Below, piece after piece: positions 32,563-42,121 of a stretch of DNA of 57,355 nt. The position numbers and the translations under genes were made by a program. Location of the stretch: NCBI GenBank assembly GCA_025765615.1, contig JAIVFJ010000361.1, positions 1 through 57,355 of the forward strand, read 5' to 3'. Source of the stretch: Zopfochytrium polystomum (taxonomy: Eukaryota > Chytridiomycota > Chytridiomycetes > Chytridiales > Chytridiaceae). Position 1 is the stretch's first letter, and every line of letters begins with the position of its first letter. The notes under the pieces were generated by a model. The model ran no database searches. It saw only the letters and a program-made list of their open reading frames with translations, and was not told where the DNA came from.

Positions 32563-33486
32563 ATGTCTGACCCAAACAACACCTTCCCTGATGCAACTGC
32601 CTTCCAAGCCTTGATGGACCAATTACAAGCCCTTTCAAGACAGACACACCAACTTCAAGAACAAGTCCTTCACCAGCAGCGCCAGCTTCAACAACAACTT
32701 CACCAACAAGAACATCAAGCTCTTCCCCTGCCCCAAGCCAACCAAGCAAGAGAGCCCAAGGTTCCCAGCCCTGACAAGTTCACTGGGCTGGCCAAAGACC
32801 TTAGGAACTTTATGGCCACTGTGGAGAATGTCATCCTTCTCCAACCTTCAAGATTTCCCAGTGAGCAAGTCAAGGTTCTTTTCACAAGCACCCTCCTGTC
32901 TGGTCAAGCTCAATCATGGTACAGATCTCTCCCAAGCACACCCACCACCCTGCAAGAACTCTGGGAGGGGCTGGAGGCTACCTTTGGTGACCCCTACGCA
33001 TCTTGGACAGCAAGATCCAAGCTCAAGCATATCAAGCAAGGAAAGCAATCTTGTGTGGCCTACACCAACCAATTCAAGCAACTAGCCAGAGACTCTGGAT
33101 ACAATGATGCAGCTCTGATGGAGCTGTACCATGATGGTCTCCATGAGTCCATCCAAGACATGCTCTCCCAGTCTCTGCACATCCCTGAGACCTTGGAAGA
33201 GTACATTCTCCTTGCCATCAAGATTGACAACAGACTCTACTCCAAGAGGCTGAAGCAAAGACAAGTAGGAACTACATCAAGACCTACCCCAGTTCCTCAA
33301 GCTCTTACAGTTCCTGAACCCATGCAAGTGGATGCAGTTGAGACACTTCCTAAGGGTCCTCTGAGCCAAGAGGAGAAAACAAGGAGGGCCCAGCAGGGAC
33401 TGTGTTTCTACTGTGGCTCCAAGGAGCATGCTGTCAAGGACTGCCCAAGGAAGAAGCACCCAAACTCCCAGGTCCAGGCTCACTGA
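32563..33486 (+). CDS. gag: Gag of the gypsy element
   Basis: 307 aa from an ATG 41 bp after the LTR. A Gln-rich helical start is followed by the retrotransposon gag core (KFTGLAKDLRNFMATVENVI, QAQSWYRSLP, ELWEGLEATFGDPYASWTA) and a CCHC zinc knuckle CFYCGSKEHAVKDC near the C-terminus. It forms the virus-like particle and binds RNA. The stop lies at 33484-33486, 85 bases into the overlap with the next frame. Confidence 0.92.
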   Translation: MSDPNNTFPDATAFQALMDQLQALSRQTHQLQEQVLHQQRQLQQQLHQQEHQALPLPQANQAREPKVPSPDKFTGLAKDLRNFMATVENVILLQPSRFPSEQVKVLFTSTLLSGQAQSWYRSLPSTPTTLQELWEGLEATFGDPYASWTARSKLKHIKQGKQSCVAYTNQFKQLARDSGYNDAALMELYHDGLHESIQDMLSQSLHIPETLEEYILLAIKIDNRLYSKRLKQRQVGTTSRPTPVPQALTVPEPMQVDAVETLPKGPLSQEEKTRRAQQGLCFYCGSKEHAVKDCPRKKHPNSQVQAH

Positions 33487-35810
33487 GGGGCAATTCCCTG
33501 GACCCTCCTCCAAGCTGCCCCTGTTTCATCACCACCACCAGCACCACAAACACCTCAGATTCCAAGCCCCACCAACTCACCATGGATGTCAAGATTCAAC
33601 TCTCACCCAAGTCAACCATCACAACCAAGGCCCTTATAGACTCTGGATCATCCTGCAACATCATTGATGCCACCCTTGCCAAGTCTTGTGCCATTCCTAC
33701 GATCAAGAAATCCACACCCCTCAAGGTCCACTTTGCCAATCATGCTCTGTTCAAGGAAATCAGCCATGAAACCAAGCTAAACCTCCACATCCAAGACTTT
33801 CCACCATCCATGGTCAACCTGGAAGTATTGGATCTTGGCTCACCCACATTCTCTGTCATCCTGGGATTACCATGGCTGCAAGCCCAGAACCCTGACATTG
33901 ATTGGGTCACTGGTCAAGTCCAACCTCCACCAATTGGAACAGTCACCCAAAACTCAAGTCAAGCCTCCAAGTCTCATGCTCTCAAGTCCCTGATTCAAGG
34001 TTCTCAGCCTAGTATCCAAGGTCAACCACAAATGACAGCTCCAGTATCAGCCTGCAGCTCACAGATCCCAGCCAAGATTCAAATTTCACAGTTCACAGTT
34101 CATAGTCAAGATTCCAGTACAGCTCATAGAGATCACAGTCATGGCCAAGTCTGTAGTTCACAGAACCCACAGTCAAAGATTCAAGTACCACAGTTCACAG
34201 TCCAAATTCAAGATTCAAGCTCCACAGCTCACAGTCTTTGCCAAGAACAGAACCCTCAGTCAAAGATTCAAGAATCGCAGTTCCCAGTCAAGAATTCAAG
34301 CCCCCCCACTGATGAGCACAGAAGGACAGACCTTGCACCTGAAGGGGGAGATGGTTTCACCCCACCATCCAAGACACACCTTTCACTGTTTCCTGACAGT
34401 GTGTGGGCCCATGCTATTTCCAAGGACCCCAAGCCTCACAAGATTCAAATCAGCCAAGAGGAGGAAAAACTTGAGATACTCAAGACAAGGCATGATGCAG
34501 CAACAGCTGGACACCCAGGAGAGCACAAGACATTTGAGCTTGTTTCCAGAGACTTCTACTGGCCGGGCATGAGGAAGTACATCAACAACTATGTCAGCAG
34601 CTGTGAAACCTGTCAAAGAAACAAATCCAGCAGACACAAGCCCTATGGACTTCTGGAGCCCCTCCCAATCGCCATCAGCCCTTGGTCATCAATATCCATG
34701 GACTTCATTGTGAAACTTCCCCCATCCCATGGATTTGACTCTATCCTTGTTGTCATCTGCAGAAGGACAAAGTTGGCCCATTTTATCCCCTGCACTGAGA
34801 ATATAGATGCACAAGGAACAGCAGACCTGTTTTTGCAGCACATATTCAGGCTCCATGGGCTGCCTCAGTCAATCATCAGTGACAGAGGACCTCAGTTCAG
34901 ATCTCAATTTTGGAAAGCACTCACAGCAGCCCTTGGAATCAAGTCTCAACTGTCAACTGCTTATCACCCTCAGACTGATGGACAAACAGAAAGAACAAAC
35001 CAGACTCTGGAGCAGTATTTGAGGTGCTATGTCAGCTATCAACAGGATGATTGGCCCACCCTCCTTCCGCTGGCAGAATTTGCTCTCAACAATTCTCTCC
35101 ACTCAAGCACCCAGCTATCTCCTTTCTTTGCAACCTATGGCTTCAATCCAAGAGGAGATCTTCTGGGACAAGAGACCCTATCCAATGTCCAAGCTCCTGC
35201 TGTGGCTTCACACTTGCATAAGCTCAAGATCATCAGCACCTTCCTGGACTCCACCTTGAAGCAAGCCCAAGAAGATGCCTCAAGATTCGCCAACACTCAC
35301 AGAATGGACCATGACCTTGCTGTGGGTCAGCAAGTTTGGCTTCTGAGGAAGAACTTGCAGACCAAAAGACCAAGTCCCAAGCTAGACAACCTCAAGTTGG
35401 GACCTTTCAAGATCTTGGAGCAAATCAATCCAGTCACCTTCAAGCTGGATCTCCCTGCATCCATGAAGATCCACCCAGTTTTCCATGTCAGCCTTTTGGA
35501 GAAGTTTGTGGCCAATTCCATTCCAGGCAGAGTTGTTCCTCCTCCTCCTCCAGTTGAGGTAGAAGGTGAAGAGGAATTTGAGGTTGAACAAATCTTGGAT
35601 GCCAAGTGGTTTGGAAGGACACTCAAGTTCCTTGTTAAGTGGAAAGGTTACTCAGATGCTGACAACACCTGGGAACCTGAGTCAAACCTCACTCGCTGCC
35701 AAGACCTTCTGCTCAAGTTCAAGACCAGGTACCCCACCAAGTTGCAGAAGAGGCCTAAAAGGGGAGATGATGTTATGAATCACCCTCTGGAAACCTCTGG
35801 AACCTTCTAG
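33402..35810 (+). CDS. pol: Pol-like polyprotein: protease, integrase, chromodomain, no RT/RNase H
   Basis: Open from 33402 to a TAG at 35808-35810, inside the 3' LTR; translation probably enters by -1 shift from gag. Protease: ALIDSGSSCNIID at about residues 86-98. After GLPWLQAQNPDIDW, where RT should begin, there are instead about 200 low-complexity residues with imperfect tandem repeats (SQNPQSKIQVPQFTVQIQDSS). Integrase follows with its HHCC finger (RHDAATAGHPG, CETCQRNK) and D,D,E core (MDFIVKLP, IISDRGPQF, DGQTERTNQTLEQ), then a GPY/F-like region and a C-terminal chromodomain (FEVEQILDAKWFG, FLVKWKGYSDADNTWEPESN). No FADD/YIDD or RNase H motif exists. Chromodomains guide integration to modified chromatin. 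The frame is intact, so the loss is either tolerated or recent. Confidence 0.9.
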   Translation: MFLLWLQGACCQGLPKEEAPKLPGPGSLRGNSLDPPPSCPCFITTTSTTNTSDSKPHQLTMDVKIQLSPKSTITTKALIDSGSSCNIIDATLAKSCAIPTIKKSTPLKVHFANHALFKEISHETKLNLHIQDFPPSMVNLEVLDLGSPTFSVILGLPWLQAQNPDIDWVTGQVQPPPIGTVTQNSSQASKSHALKSLIQGSQPSIQGQPQMTAPVSACSSQIPAKIQISQFTVHSQDSSTAHRDHSHGQVCSSQNPQSKIQVPQFTVQIQDSSSTAHSLCQEQNPQSKIQESQFPVKNSSPPTDEHRRTDLAPEGGDGFTPPSKTHLSLFPDSVWAHAISKDPKPHKIQISQEEEKLEILKTRHDAATAGHPGEHKTFELVSRDFYWPGMRKYINNYVSSCETCQRNKSSRHKPYGLLEPLPIAISPWSSISMDFIVKLPPSHGFDSILVVICRRTKLAHFIPCTENIDAQGTADLFLQHIFRLHGLPQSIISDRGPQFRSQFWKALTAALGIKSQLSTAYHPQTDGQTERTNQTLEQYLRCYVSYQQDDWPTLLPLAEFALNNSLHSSTQLSPFFATYGFNPRGDLLGQETLSNVQAPAVASHLHKLKIISTFLDSTLKQAQEDASRFANTHRMDHDLAVGQQVWLLRKNLQTKRPSPKLDNLKLGPFKILEQINPVTFKLDLPASMKIHPVFHVSLLEKFVANSIPGRVVPPPPPVEVEGEEEFEVEQILDAKWFGRTLKFLVKWKGYSDADNTWEPESNLTRCQDLLLKFKTRYPTKLQKRPKRGDDVMNHPLETSGTF
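33459..33465 (+). promoter_or_regulatory. Candidate -1 ribosomal frameshift site CCCAAAC
   Basis: In gag frame this reads CAC CCA AAC, that is C CCA AAC, a fit to X XXY YYZ. A -1 slip gives CCC AAA CTC and enters the second frame, which has no ATG of its own near its start. It lies 19 bases before the gag stop codon. Confidence 0.55.
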
Positions 35811-36173
35811 AACATTCCTTCATGGAACCTTCTGGAACCTTCTGGAACATTCCAGAACATTCCTTCATGGAACCTTCTGGAACCTCATGGAACCTTCTAG
35901 AACATTCCTTCATGGAACCTTGTGGAACCTTCTGGAACCTTCTTTGCTTTCCTGACTTGTCTTGTTGTCATTGGTATCATTGGTATCATTGTATTACTAA
36001 TTGCTCTTTCTGGAACATTCTTTGAGTCTTGACAAGGAACATTCTCAAAAGGTATAAAAGGGGGATGGGGAACCTGTCCCATCCCTCAAGTGAATTATTG
36101 TTTCCAATACAATCATCACTCCTCTCAGTTCCTTCTCTGCCTTGCCTTGCCTTGTCCTGCCATGTTCCTGACA
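35771..36173 (+). repeat. 3' LTR of the gypsy element
   Basis: 403 bp. Identical ends to the 5' LTR, with about 45 bp of extra GGAAC/CTTCT-type units; TATAAAAG at 36053. The pol frame ends inside it. Confidence 0.92.
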
Positions 36174-36260
36174 AGACCCCTGTTAGACAGATCAGTTGGG
36201 ATACTTCGTGGACTAGGCAAGTAGTAGGGTTGAAACACCCCCTAGACAACAGCCCAATTG
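36174..36260. other. Target-site flank between two LTR copies
   Basis: Starts with the AGACC duplication and continues with non-LTR DNA (TGTTAGACAGATCAG..). Probably part of the older element into which the gypsy inserted. Confidence 0.4.
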
Positions 36261-36524
36261 TTCCTTCATGGAACCTTGTGGAACCTTCTGGAACCTTCTT
36301 TGCTTTCCTGACTTGTCTTGTTGTCATTGGTATCATTGGTATCATTGTATTACCAATTGCTCTTTCTGGAACTTTCTTTGAGTCTTGACAAGGAAGACTC
36401 TCAAAAGGTATAAACGGGGGATGGGGGACCTGTCCCATCCCTCAAGTGAATTATTGTTTCCAATACAATCATCACTCCTCTCAGTTCCTTGTCTGCCTTG
36501 TCCTGTCCTGCCCTGTTCCTGACA
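36261..36524 (+). repeat. 5'-truncated, diverged gypsy LTR
   Basis: Matches the second half of the flanking LTRs from TTCCTTCATGGAACC to CTGTTCCTGACA, with substitutions in the promoter: TATAAAC instead of TATAAAA, and the last heat-shock unit changed to GGAAGACTCT. It is an older fragment of the same family. It is followed by CAATAAAG and unrelated DNA. Confidence 0.85.
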
Positions 36525-36606
36525 CCAATAAAGTTAGTTTTAGCCTATTATTTGCTTTCCCTCACTCTAGTGCCCAGACCCCAGGGTCAAAGGAGTGAGT
36601 ATAGTG

Positions 36607-37130
36607 TCACAATTCAGCCAGCAGAAACGGATACTTGAACTCGCTCCAATGGTGGTTGGACAGTGGCCTTGAATTGAAATACTCTACGGCGGTGATGGCG
36701 ATGGATACTCGAAAGTTTGTGTCCTTGACCGGTGGAAAGACAGTGGGCTGGAAATGATGCCTCCTGATTCCGATTTCGTGCGAACGGGACTTGTGCGATT
36801 CAAAGAGGAGCCCAGTGGTGGATAGCCAATGGACTCCTGCAGTGAATAAATGAAATAGTTTCCCTCGTTTTGTGGAGATTTCGGCCTCTGCCATAGACTT
36901 GACATCACTCTGGATAAGGCGTCTTATTCGGGAAATGTACCAGTGCTTCAGTGGTGGAAGAACAGTGGCTTGGAAGTACGGAATTTGGCTGACACCATCG
37001 ATCGTGCAAGCGGTAACAGGCAAGTGAAATCCCTTCAATGGTGGCTTGAAAGTGGGCTTGAACTGAGGTACACGGAAGTTGCATTGAAGTTGGCCACCAA
37101 GGTGGAGGGACAGTGGGCTCATGAGGGCTC
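36607..37130 (+). pseudogene. WWK-repeat fragment C
   Basis: Scattered units on the plus strand in different frames: NSLQWWLDSGLELKYSTAV near 36640, a WKDSGLEM unit near 36740, and from 36910 SGNVPVLQWWKNSGLEV and SLQWWLESGLELRYTEVAL. Several stops and frame changes lie between. It corresponds to the C-terminal units of the full-length copies. Confidence 0.7.
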
Positions 37131-37562
37131 GCAACGTACTTGCCGGGCGTCACAGTGTGCCATATTTGCGGTGTTTCCGGCGATCACTCAGCGTGACGTT
37201 CGGTGGGTAGATGGAGAGGGGAAATTGCATCGACTGTGAGCGTTCGTCAGTTTTGCCCTGCAAATCGGAGAGACAGGCACCTTGGCCAATGAGACCGTGA
37301 GATCTGGCCCGCAAAAGTTCAGTAATAAAGTCTCATCAGTACGCGCAGTTTGCCCTTGCTTTCAGGCCTGCCAGCGACGCGAGCACCAACTCCCCTACCA
37401 CAGCCGCTGCCAGTGCTGAAAGCAGGGTGGCCTGAGAGGCACTGCCCTGCCGAGGACCATCGGCGACGGCGCCAGCGAGGGAATTCACTCTGCTGTCTCC
37501 CACCGATCATTGACAGTGCAACGACTCGGGAAGTGAGAAGTCAGTGAGGGCTTCCAGCAATC
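37131..37562. other. Intergenic between WWK fragments
   Basis: No coding signal. A short open frame (37350-37547) is Pro/Ala-rich and unconvincing. Confidence 0.3.
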
Positions 37563-38600
37563 GCCCGTTCTTCCCCCGATCAGGACCAGTTGCTTCCCGC
37601 TATGGCTGAACTTCTTCGTCGGTAACGCCCGCCCCACTGCGCTTCTGAGCTTCCTCTTTGAACACACGGCGGAGACCTCCGCCCGCACCACGTTCCTTGC
37701 AGCCAACGGGCCGAGCGCAGTACGCGCGTCCAGCAGCAGCGGAGATGTGGAGGCGCTCCAGTGGTGGAAAGAAAACTGGGATCTTCATCGAGGCGATGCG
37801 GCGATCGAGTCCATCTTTCCTCAGTACACTGTCGCGAACGCGATCGCTTTCGCAAGCGAAAGCGGCAGCGTTGACGTGCTTCAATGGTGGGCTGCAGCTG
37901 ACTTCGCTCGTGTCATGGATGGTGCGAGCGTTCGGGGCCGGCTCGAGGTTCTCGACTGGTGGAAGTCGAGTGAGCTGGTTTTGCGATACTCAGAGCTGTC
38001 CATGGACTCAGCAGCGAAGCTTGCTTCAGACGAAGAGGCTGTGTCGATCCTGAACTGGTGGAAAGGAAGCAACTTGGAGCTCAAATACTCCAACTTTTCT
38101 TTGGACGAGGCCAGCGAGCGGGGCAGAGTCTGTGTTCTTCAGTGGTGGAAAGACAGTGGCCTCCCACTGAAGTACACGTACAGAGGGTTGAACAGCGGGC
38201 TTGAGCTGAGGTATTCCGAAAACGCGATGGAACTGGCAACAATGTATTCGGAAGTTGATGTACTTGAATGGTGGAAAAACAGTGGACTGGAGCTGAAGTA
38301 TTCGAGTACTGTTTGGTCCCAAGCACGGCCAGTACGTTCCAAGCGTGGATCTCAATGGTGGGTGGACAACGGGTTTGTTGAATAAAGGACCAGTGACGCT
38401 TGCGTTGGACGGCGTGGAGAGCAATGGCGCCTTTTTCTTTCGGCTTTGGAGGGTGAAAGCGCTGCAGTATCTGAGGGAGAACTGTCGTGGGCGGAAGTAC
38501 GGCTCTCAGATCGCCCCTCCACACTGAACATCGAATCTTGGAAGATCGAAGTTCTTGACTGGTGGGAACAGTTCACTCTAATTTTGAAGGACGCAGCAGT
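37563..38600 (+). pseudogene. WWK-repeat protein copy D, truncated
   Basis: One frame is open from the truncated head (LLSFLFEHTAETSARTTFLA, NGPSAVRASSSSGDVEALQ) through eight or nine WWK units to a stop at 38385 (..WWVDNGFVE). Units here are shortened (VLQWWAAADFARVMDG; a unit lost between LKYTYRGL and NSGLELRYSE). After the stop, remnants of the next units continue in other frames (ALQYLRENCRGRKY; KIEVLDWWEQF) to about 38600. No ATG precedes the head. Confidence 0.75.
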
Positions 38601-38602
38601 GC

Positions 38603-40304
38603 ATGAGCCAGCGCCACGAGGACGCCGACGGACTGTTCATGTTCCAGCCAGGCCGCGCAGACGACGGTGACCCAGCTGAGCAGGCAGACCACTCCGTGCG
38701 GTGGCTGCTGCTCCCCGGCGCAAAGAAGCGCATTGGAAGCCTGTCGATCTGGCTGGGGACCGCTGCCGCCCCGCCGTCTGATCACAGAAGCGAATCGGGA
38801 CCCAACGACCGAATCGACTATGGGGACCATGAGATCGCGCGTGCTAGCGCATTCCTGCTCGCCGTCCTGCATCATCCGCTCCTTCGTACCACCGCGATTC
38901 CGATGAGGACACGCCCGTTCAATGTCACCATCGTGGGTGGCTTCGCCACCCCAGTCCTTCGTGCTGTCAACGACTGCTTCCTGCATCTTGGGTCGCCGTT
39001 TCGCGTTGGGAGCGTCGCGCTCGTGTATGACCCGGATTCGGGCGGTGGCGGTAGCCGCGACCTCGCAACGCTGAAAGACTTCCTCGCATCACCAACGTGC
39101 TGCATCGAGAACCTGGTAGTCCGGCCACTGAGGGGGAAGCGTGCCGGCGATGACCACTATGACGTGCCCCGCCGAACCCTCTTTGCAAGTTGCCTGGCGG
39201 GAACGACATCTCTTTCAACGCTCCAACTGAACCTGGTAGACTTCGGCATTGAAGATTTCGTTGCTGTCGCGAACGGCATTAGCCAGAGCCGCTCGAAGGT
39301 GCACCTTAGCCTGGGTCTATCAGCGTCGAGCCTGCCCGACTTTGCACGAGCGCTCACTGCCCGAGGAGCCCACCGCCTCCAAACACTCACTCCTCCTAAG
39401 CCACAGTGGTGTCCTCGAGACCGAAGTTACCCAGTACCTCACGTACCTCGATACGGACGGCGAGAACGACTTCTTCCCGCAAGTTGTTGACCGAATGGCA
39501 CAGCTCGCCAACTCCGCCGCGCAGCTCCTTTCTTCTCATCACCTACTTTCGTTCAGCATGACGGCGACTCCATGGCGCTCGCATGCAGCCTTTCTTACCG
39601 ACCGTGCCTTTGCCCCGATCCTTGAGCTACTGACAGACCTCGCTGACCAGCCCCGCCCGCTGCAGTCCATCCGCCTCGACTGCCGTCTTGCCGAACCCAC
39701 CCTCCTCCGCCTCGCGGCGAACCTCAGCCGCCCACCGCTACCGCTCCTGCGCCGCATCGTCCTCGCCTATACGGCAGCCACGGATCCTGTCCTGCTCGCT
39801 GTCCTCGCCGCAGCTCGCTTCGATGTCCTATCCGTCGATCTGGTCGGGCAGCCGAGTCCGCCCTCCACCACGCTCCGGACCGCCCTCGCAGCCCTCTCGC
39901 ACCCACTCACTGTTGCACCATCCTTCTCCTACCCGCCCGAACACCGACTCTACCACGCCCTCGCCAACGCGGCCGCGGCCAACCACTGCCTCCACGTCCT
40001 CCCGCCGCCGCGCGCACCCCTCCCGCCGCGCATCCCGCCGCCGCGGCCGGTCGCGCGGCGCGAAGGCAGGCCGCCGCAACCCTCCTTGCGCGCCACCGTG
40101 GTGTTGGTGCAAAAGAGTTCTGCTCGTCGTTTGTGGAGTGGTTCGAAGGTTGGTTCGAGGATCACGTCTTTCGGGGTGTTTCCGCCTTCCAATCGACCTC
40201 TCCCTGATTCGCAACGCCGCCCCTTCAGTCCTTCACCATCATTGTTCCGCCACGTCGCTCCATGTTGGAACCGCGCACTGGGCGGGTTTTCCGTCGACGG
40301 TTGA
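38603..40304 (+). pseudogene. Leucine-rich unknown protein, frameshifted
   Basis: ATG 38603 opens about 265 codons with LRR/RNI-like spacing (FLASPTCCIENLVVRPL, TSLSTLQLNLVDFGIEDFVA, SKVHLSLGLSASSLPDFARA). Near 39390 the frame changes and continues in the 39249 frame (LLLSHSGVLETEVTQYLTYL, PLPLLRRIVLAYTAATDPVL, RFDVLSVDLVG). Near 40090 it may change again to a frame ending KEFCSSFVEWFEGWFEDHVF. A repaired protein would be about 530 aa. The start lies within the remnant 3' end of WWK copy D. Repeat architecture suggests protein-protein recognition; no named family. Confidence 0.45.
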
Positions 40305-40505
40305 ATGAATCGACCCAAACTTGCCCACCCACTCACCCACTCACCCATCCACCCCCCCTTCAACTAAACAAACAAACTGAACCTCTCGCCCCGTCGCTCT
40401 CTCTCTTCTTTGCACGCGCCAGCCGCCGGTCAGCAGCACTCATCCGCACCCCAGGCTCCTCATCGCACCGGCACTGTCGTCTGTAGGCTACTACCAGTCG
40501 TGGAG

Positions 40506-41904
40506 ATGAAGCACTTGTCGCCCTCATCGCCACGCTCGCTCCGATCGCCCGCCCTGATCCCGCACGTAGCCGAGCACATTTGCCGCGCAGTCTTTCGGTT
40601 GGCAACGCTTGCTCGCCTCCCGGAACTGCAGGCAGGCGCGATCGTCAGTATCCCCTATTTCTTCTCCTTTAGACGCCGTCCCGCCGACCTACTGCGCTTC
40701 ACCTTCGATCACACGCTGGACACAACGACGCGCCGCCGGTTCCTCGCCACGAACGGGTCGAGCGCAGTACGCAAATCCAGCTACTGCGGAGACGTGGAGG
40801 CTCTTCAGTGGAAGGAAAACTGGGATCTGCATCGGATCGGTGCGACGGCCGAGTCCGTCTTTGATCGGTACACTGTCAACGACGCGATCGCTTCTGCGAG
40901 CAAGAATGGTCACCTTGCAGTGCTTCAGTGGTGGAAAGAAAGTGGACTGCGGGACATCTATTCCGCTCATGCAGTCGATATGGCCAGCGAGCGGGGACTA
41001 GTCGGCGTTCTTCGGTGGTGATCTCCCGATGATGTACACAGACCGAGCCATGGACGGCGCAAGCGAAAATAGTCACCGTCCGGTTCTCATTTGGTGGAAG
41101 GAAAGCGGACTAGAGCTTAAGTACTCCGACCGTGCATTGGACAGGGCCAAAAGAGTCCGGGTTCTCCGGTGGTGGAAAGACAGCGGTCTCACAATGAAAT
41201 ACACCAACTATGCCATTATCCACGCTTGCAAGAAAGGTCACGTTTCAGTTCTTGATTGGTGGAAAAAGAGCGGAATCGAGATTGAGTTCTCTGAAGGGGG
41301 GCTGGATGATGCCTGTGCAATCGGCTTGGTACGGATTTTGCAGTGGTGGATGGACAACGACCTGCCTATGAATCTTTCGCACAAAGCGATGGACCGTGCA
41401 ACAAAGTCTGGAAACGTGCAGTCGCTCCAGTGGCTCAAGGAAAATTGTGTCGAGCTGAAATACACCCGGCTTGCACTCGACGCGACCATCAACCCAAGAC
41501 GTTACAAAGTTCTCGACTGGTGGAAGAACAGTGGGCTCGAGCTCAAGTACACTCATGATGCCATGGACAATGCGTCTGGCGCGGGCCATACACGAGTGCT
41601 TCAGTGGTGGAAAGACAGCGGGTTGGAGCTGAGGTATTCGGAACATGCGATGGATATTGCGAGCAGAGGCGGTTACGTTAAGGCCCTCCAATGGTGGCTT
41701 GAGAGCGGACTGGAGCTCAAGTACACAGTGGCAGCGCTGGGCTCTGCCACTGAACTTTCGAAAATTGACGTTCTGGATTGGTGGAAATACTCGGGGTTGG
41801 ATTTGAAGTATTCGGACCGCGTTTTGACTCACACAGATCCCAGAAGCGCGAAAGGGGTTCAATGGTGGAGGGACAGTGGGCTTATTAACACATTTCCTCA
41901 ATAA
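40506..41904 (+). pseudogene. WWK-repeat protein copy E, small deletion
   Basis: The most complete copy. The head starts at ATG 40506 (SLRSPALIPHVAEHICRAVF, LLRFTFDHTLDTTTRRRFLA) and runs through LQWKENWDLH (one W missing) and two units to VGVLRW followed by TGA at 41019-41021. A deletion of roughly 10-11 bases in the WWKDSG codons causes this. The second frame (41029-41904, 291 codons, ATG-started) is perfectly open with ten units and a conserved non-canonical one (SLQWLKENCVELKYTRLALD). It could still be expressed as a short repeat-only protein. Confidence 0.85.
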
Positions 41905-42121
41905 AAAATGGCGGCTGGAAACGGCACAACAGCGGAGCGAGCAGGTGGGCGTTCAATTCAAAGGGTCCATGAAACCCGCCACCAGCGGCGGTTGGGATGG
42001 CTTTGACGGAGTTTGAATCGTAGAAAAACCGACAGACAGCCAAAGAGCCAAACCCCAAATCCCCACACCAGCATCCACATCCACATCCGCTCCCCCCGCC
42101 TTCTCCGCGAACGAACGAACG
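41905..42121. other. Short intergenic
   Basis: No feature seen. Confidence 0.3.

Larger units (their letters stand above)
32165..36173 (+). mobile_element. Ty3/gypsy chromodomain element lacking reverse transcriptase
   Basis: Bounded by two direct LTRs (32165-32522 and 35771-36173), each beginning TGTTATGAATCACC and ending TGTTCCTGACA, and flanked by the 5-bp target duplication AGACC (32160-32164 and 36174-36178). The internal region encodes gag and a second frame with protease, integrase and chromodomain. A purine tract (AAAAGGGGAGATGA, about 35757-35770) precedes the 3' LTR. No typical tRNA-complementary primer site follows the 5' LTR, so self-priming is possible. The two long ORFs have no stops, which suggests recent activity, yet RT and RNase H are absent and must be supplied in trans. 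Confidence 0.9.

Noticed and set aside
41245..41901. 218-codon minus-strand frame opposite WWK copy E
   Set aside because: Antisense of the repeat array; it mirrors the unit periodicity and has no independent features.
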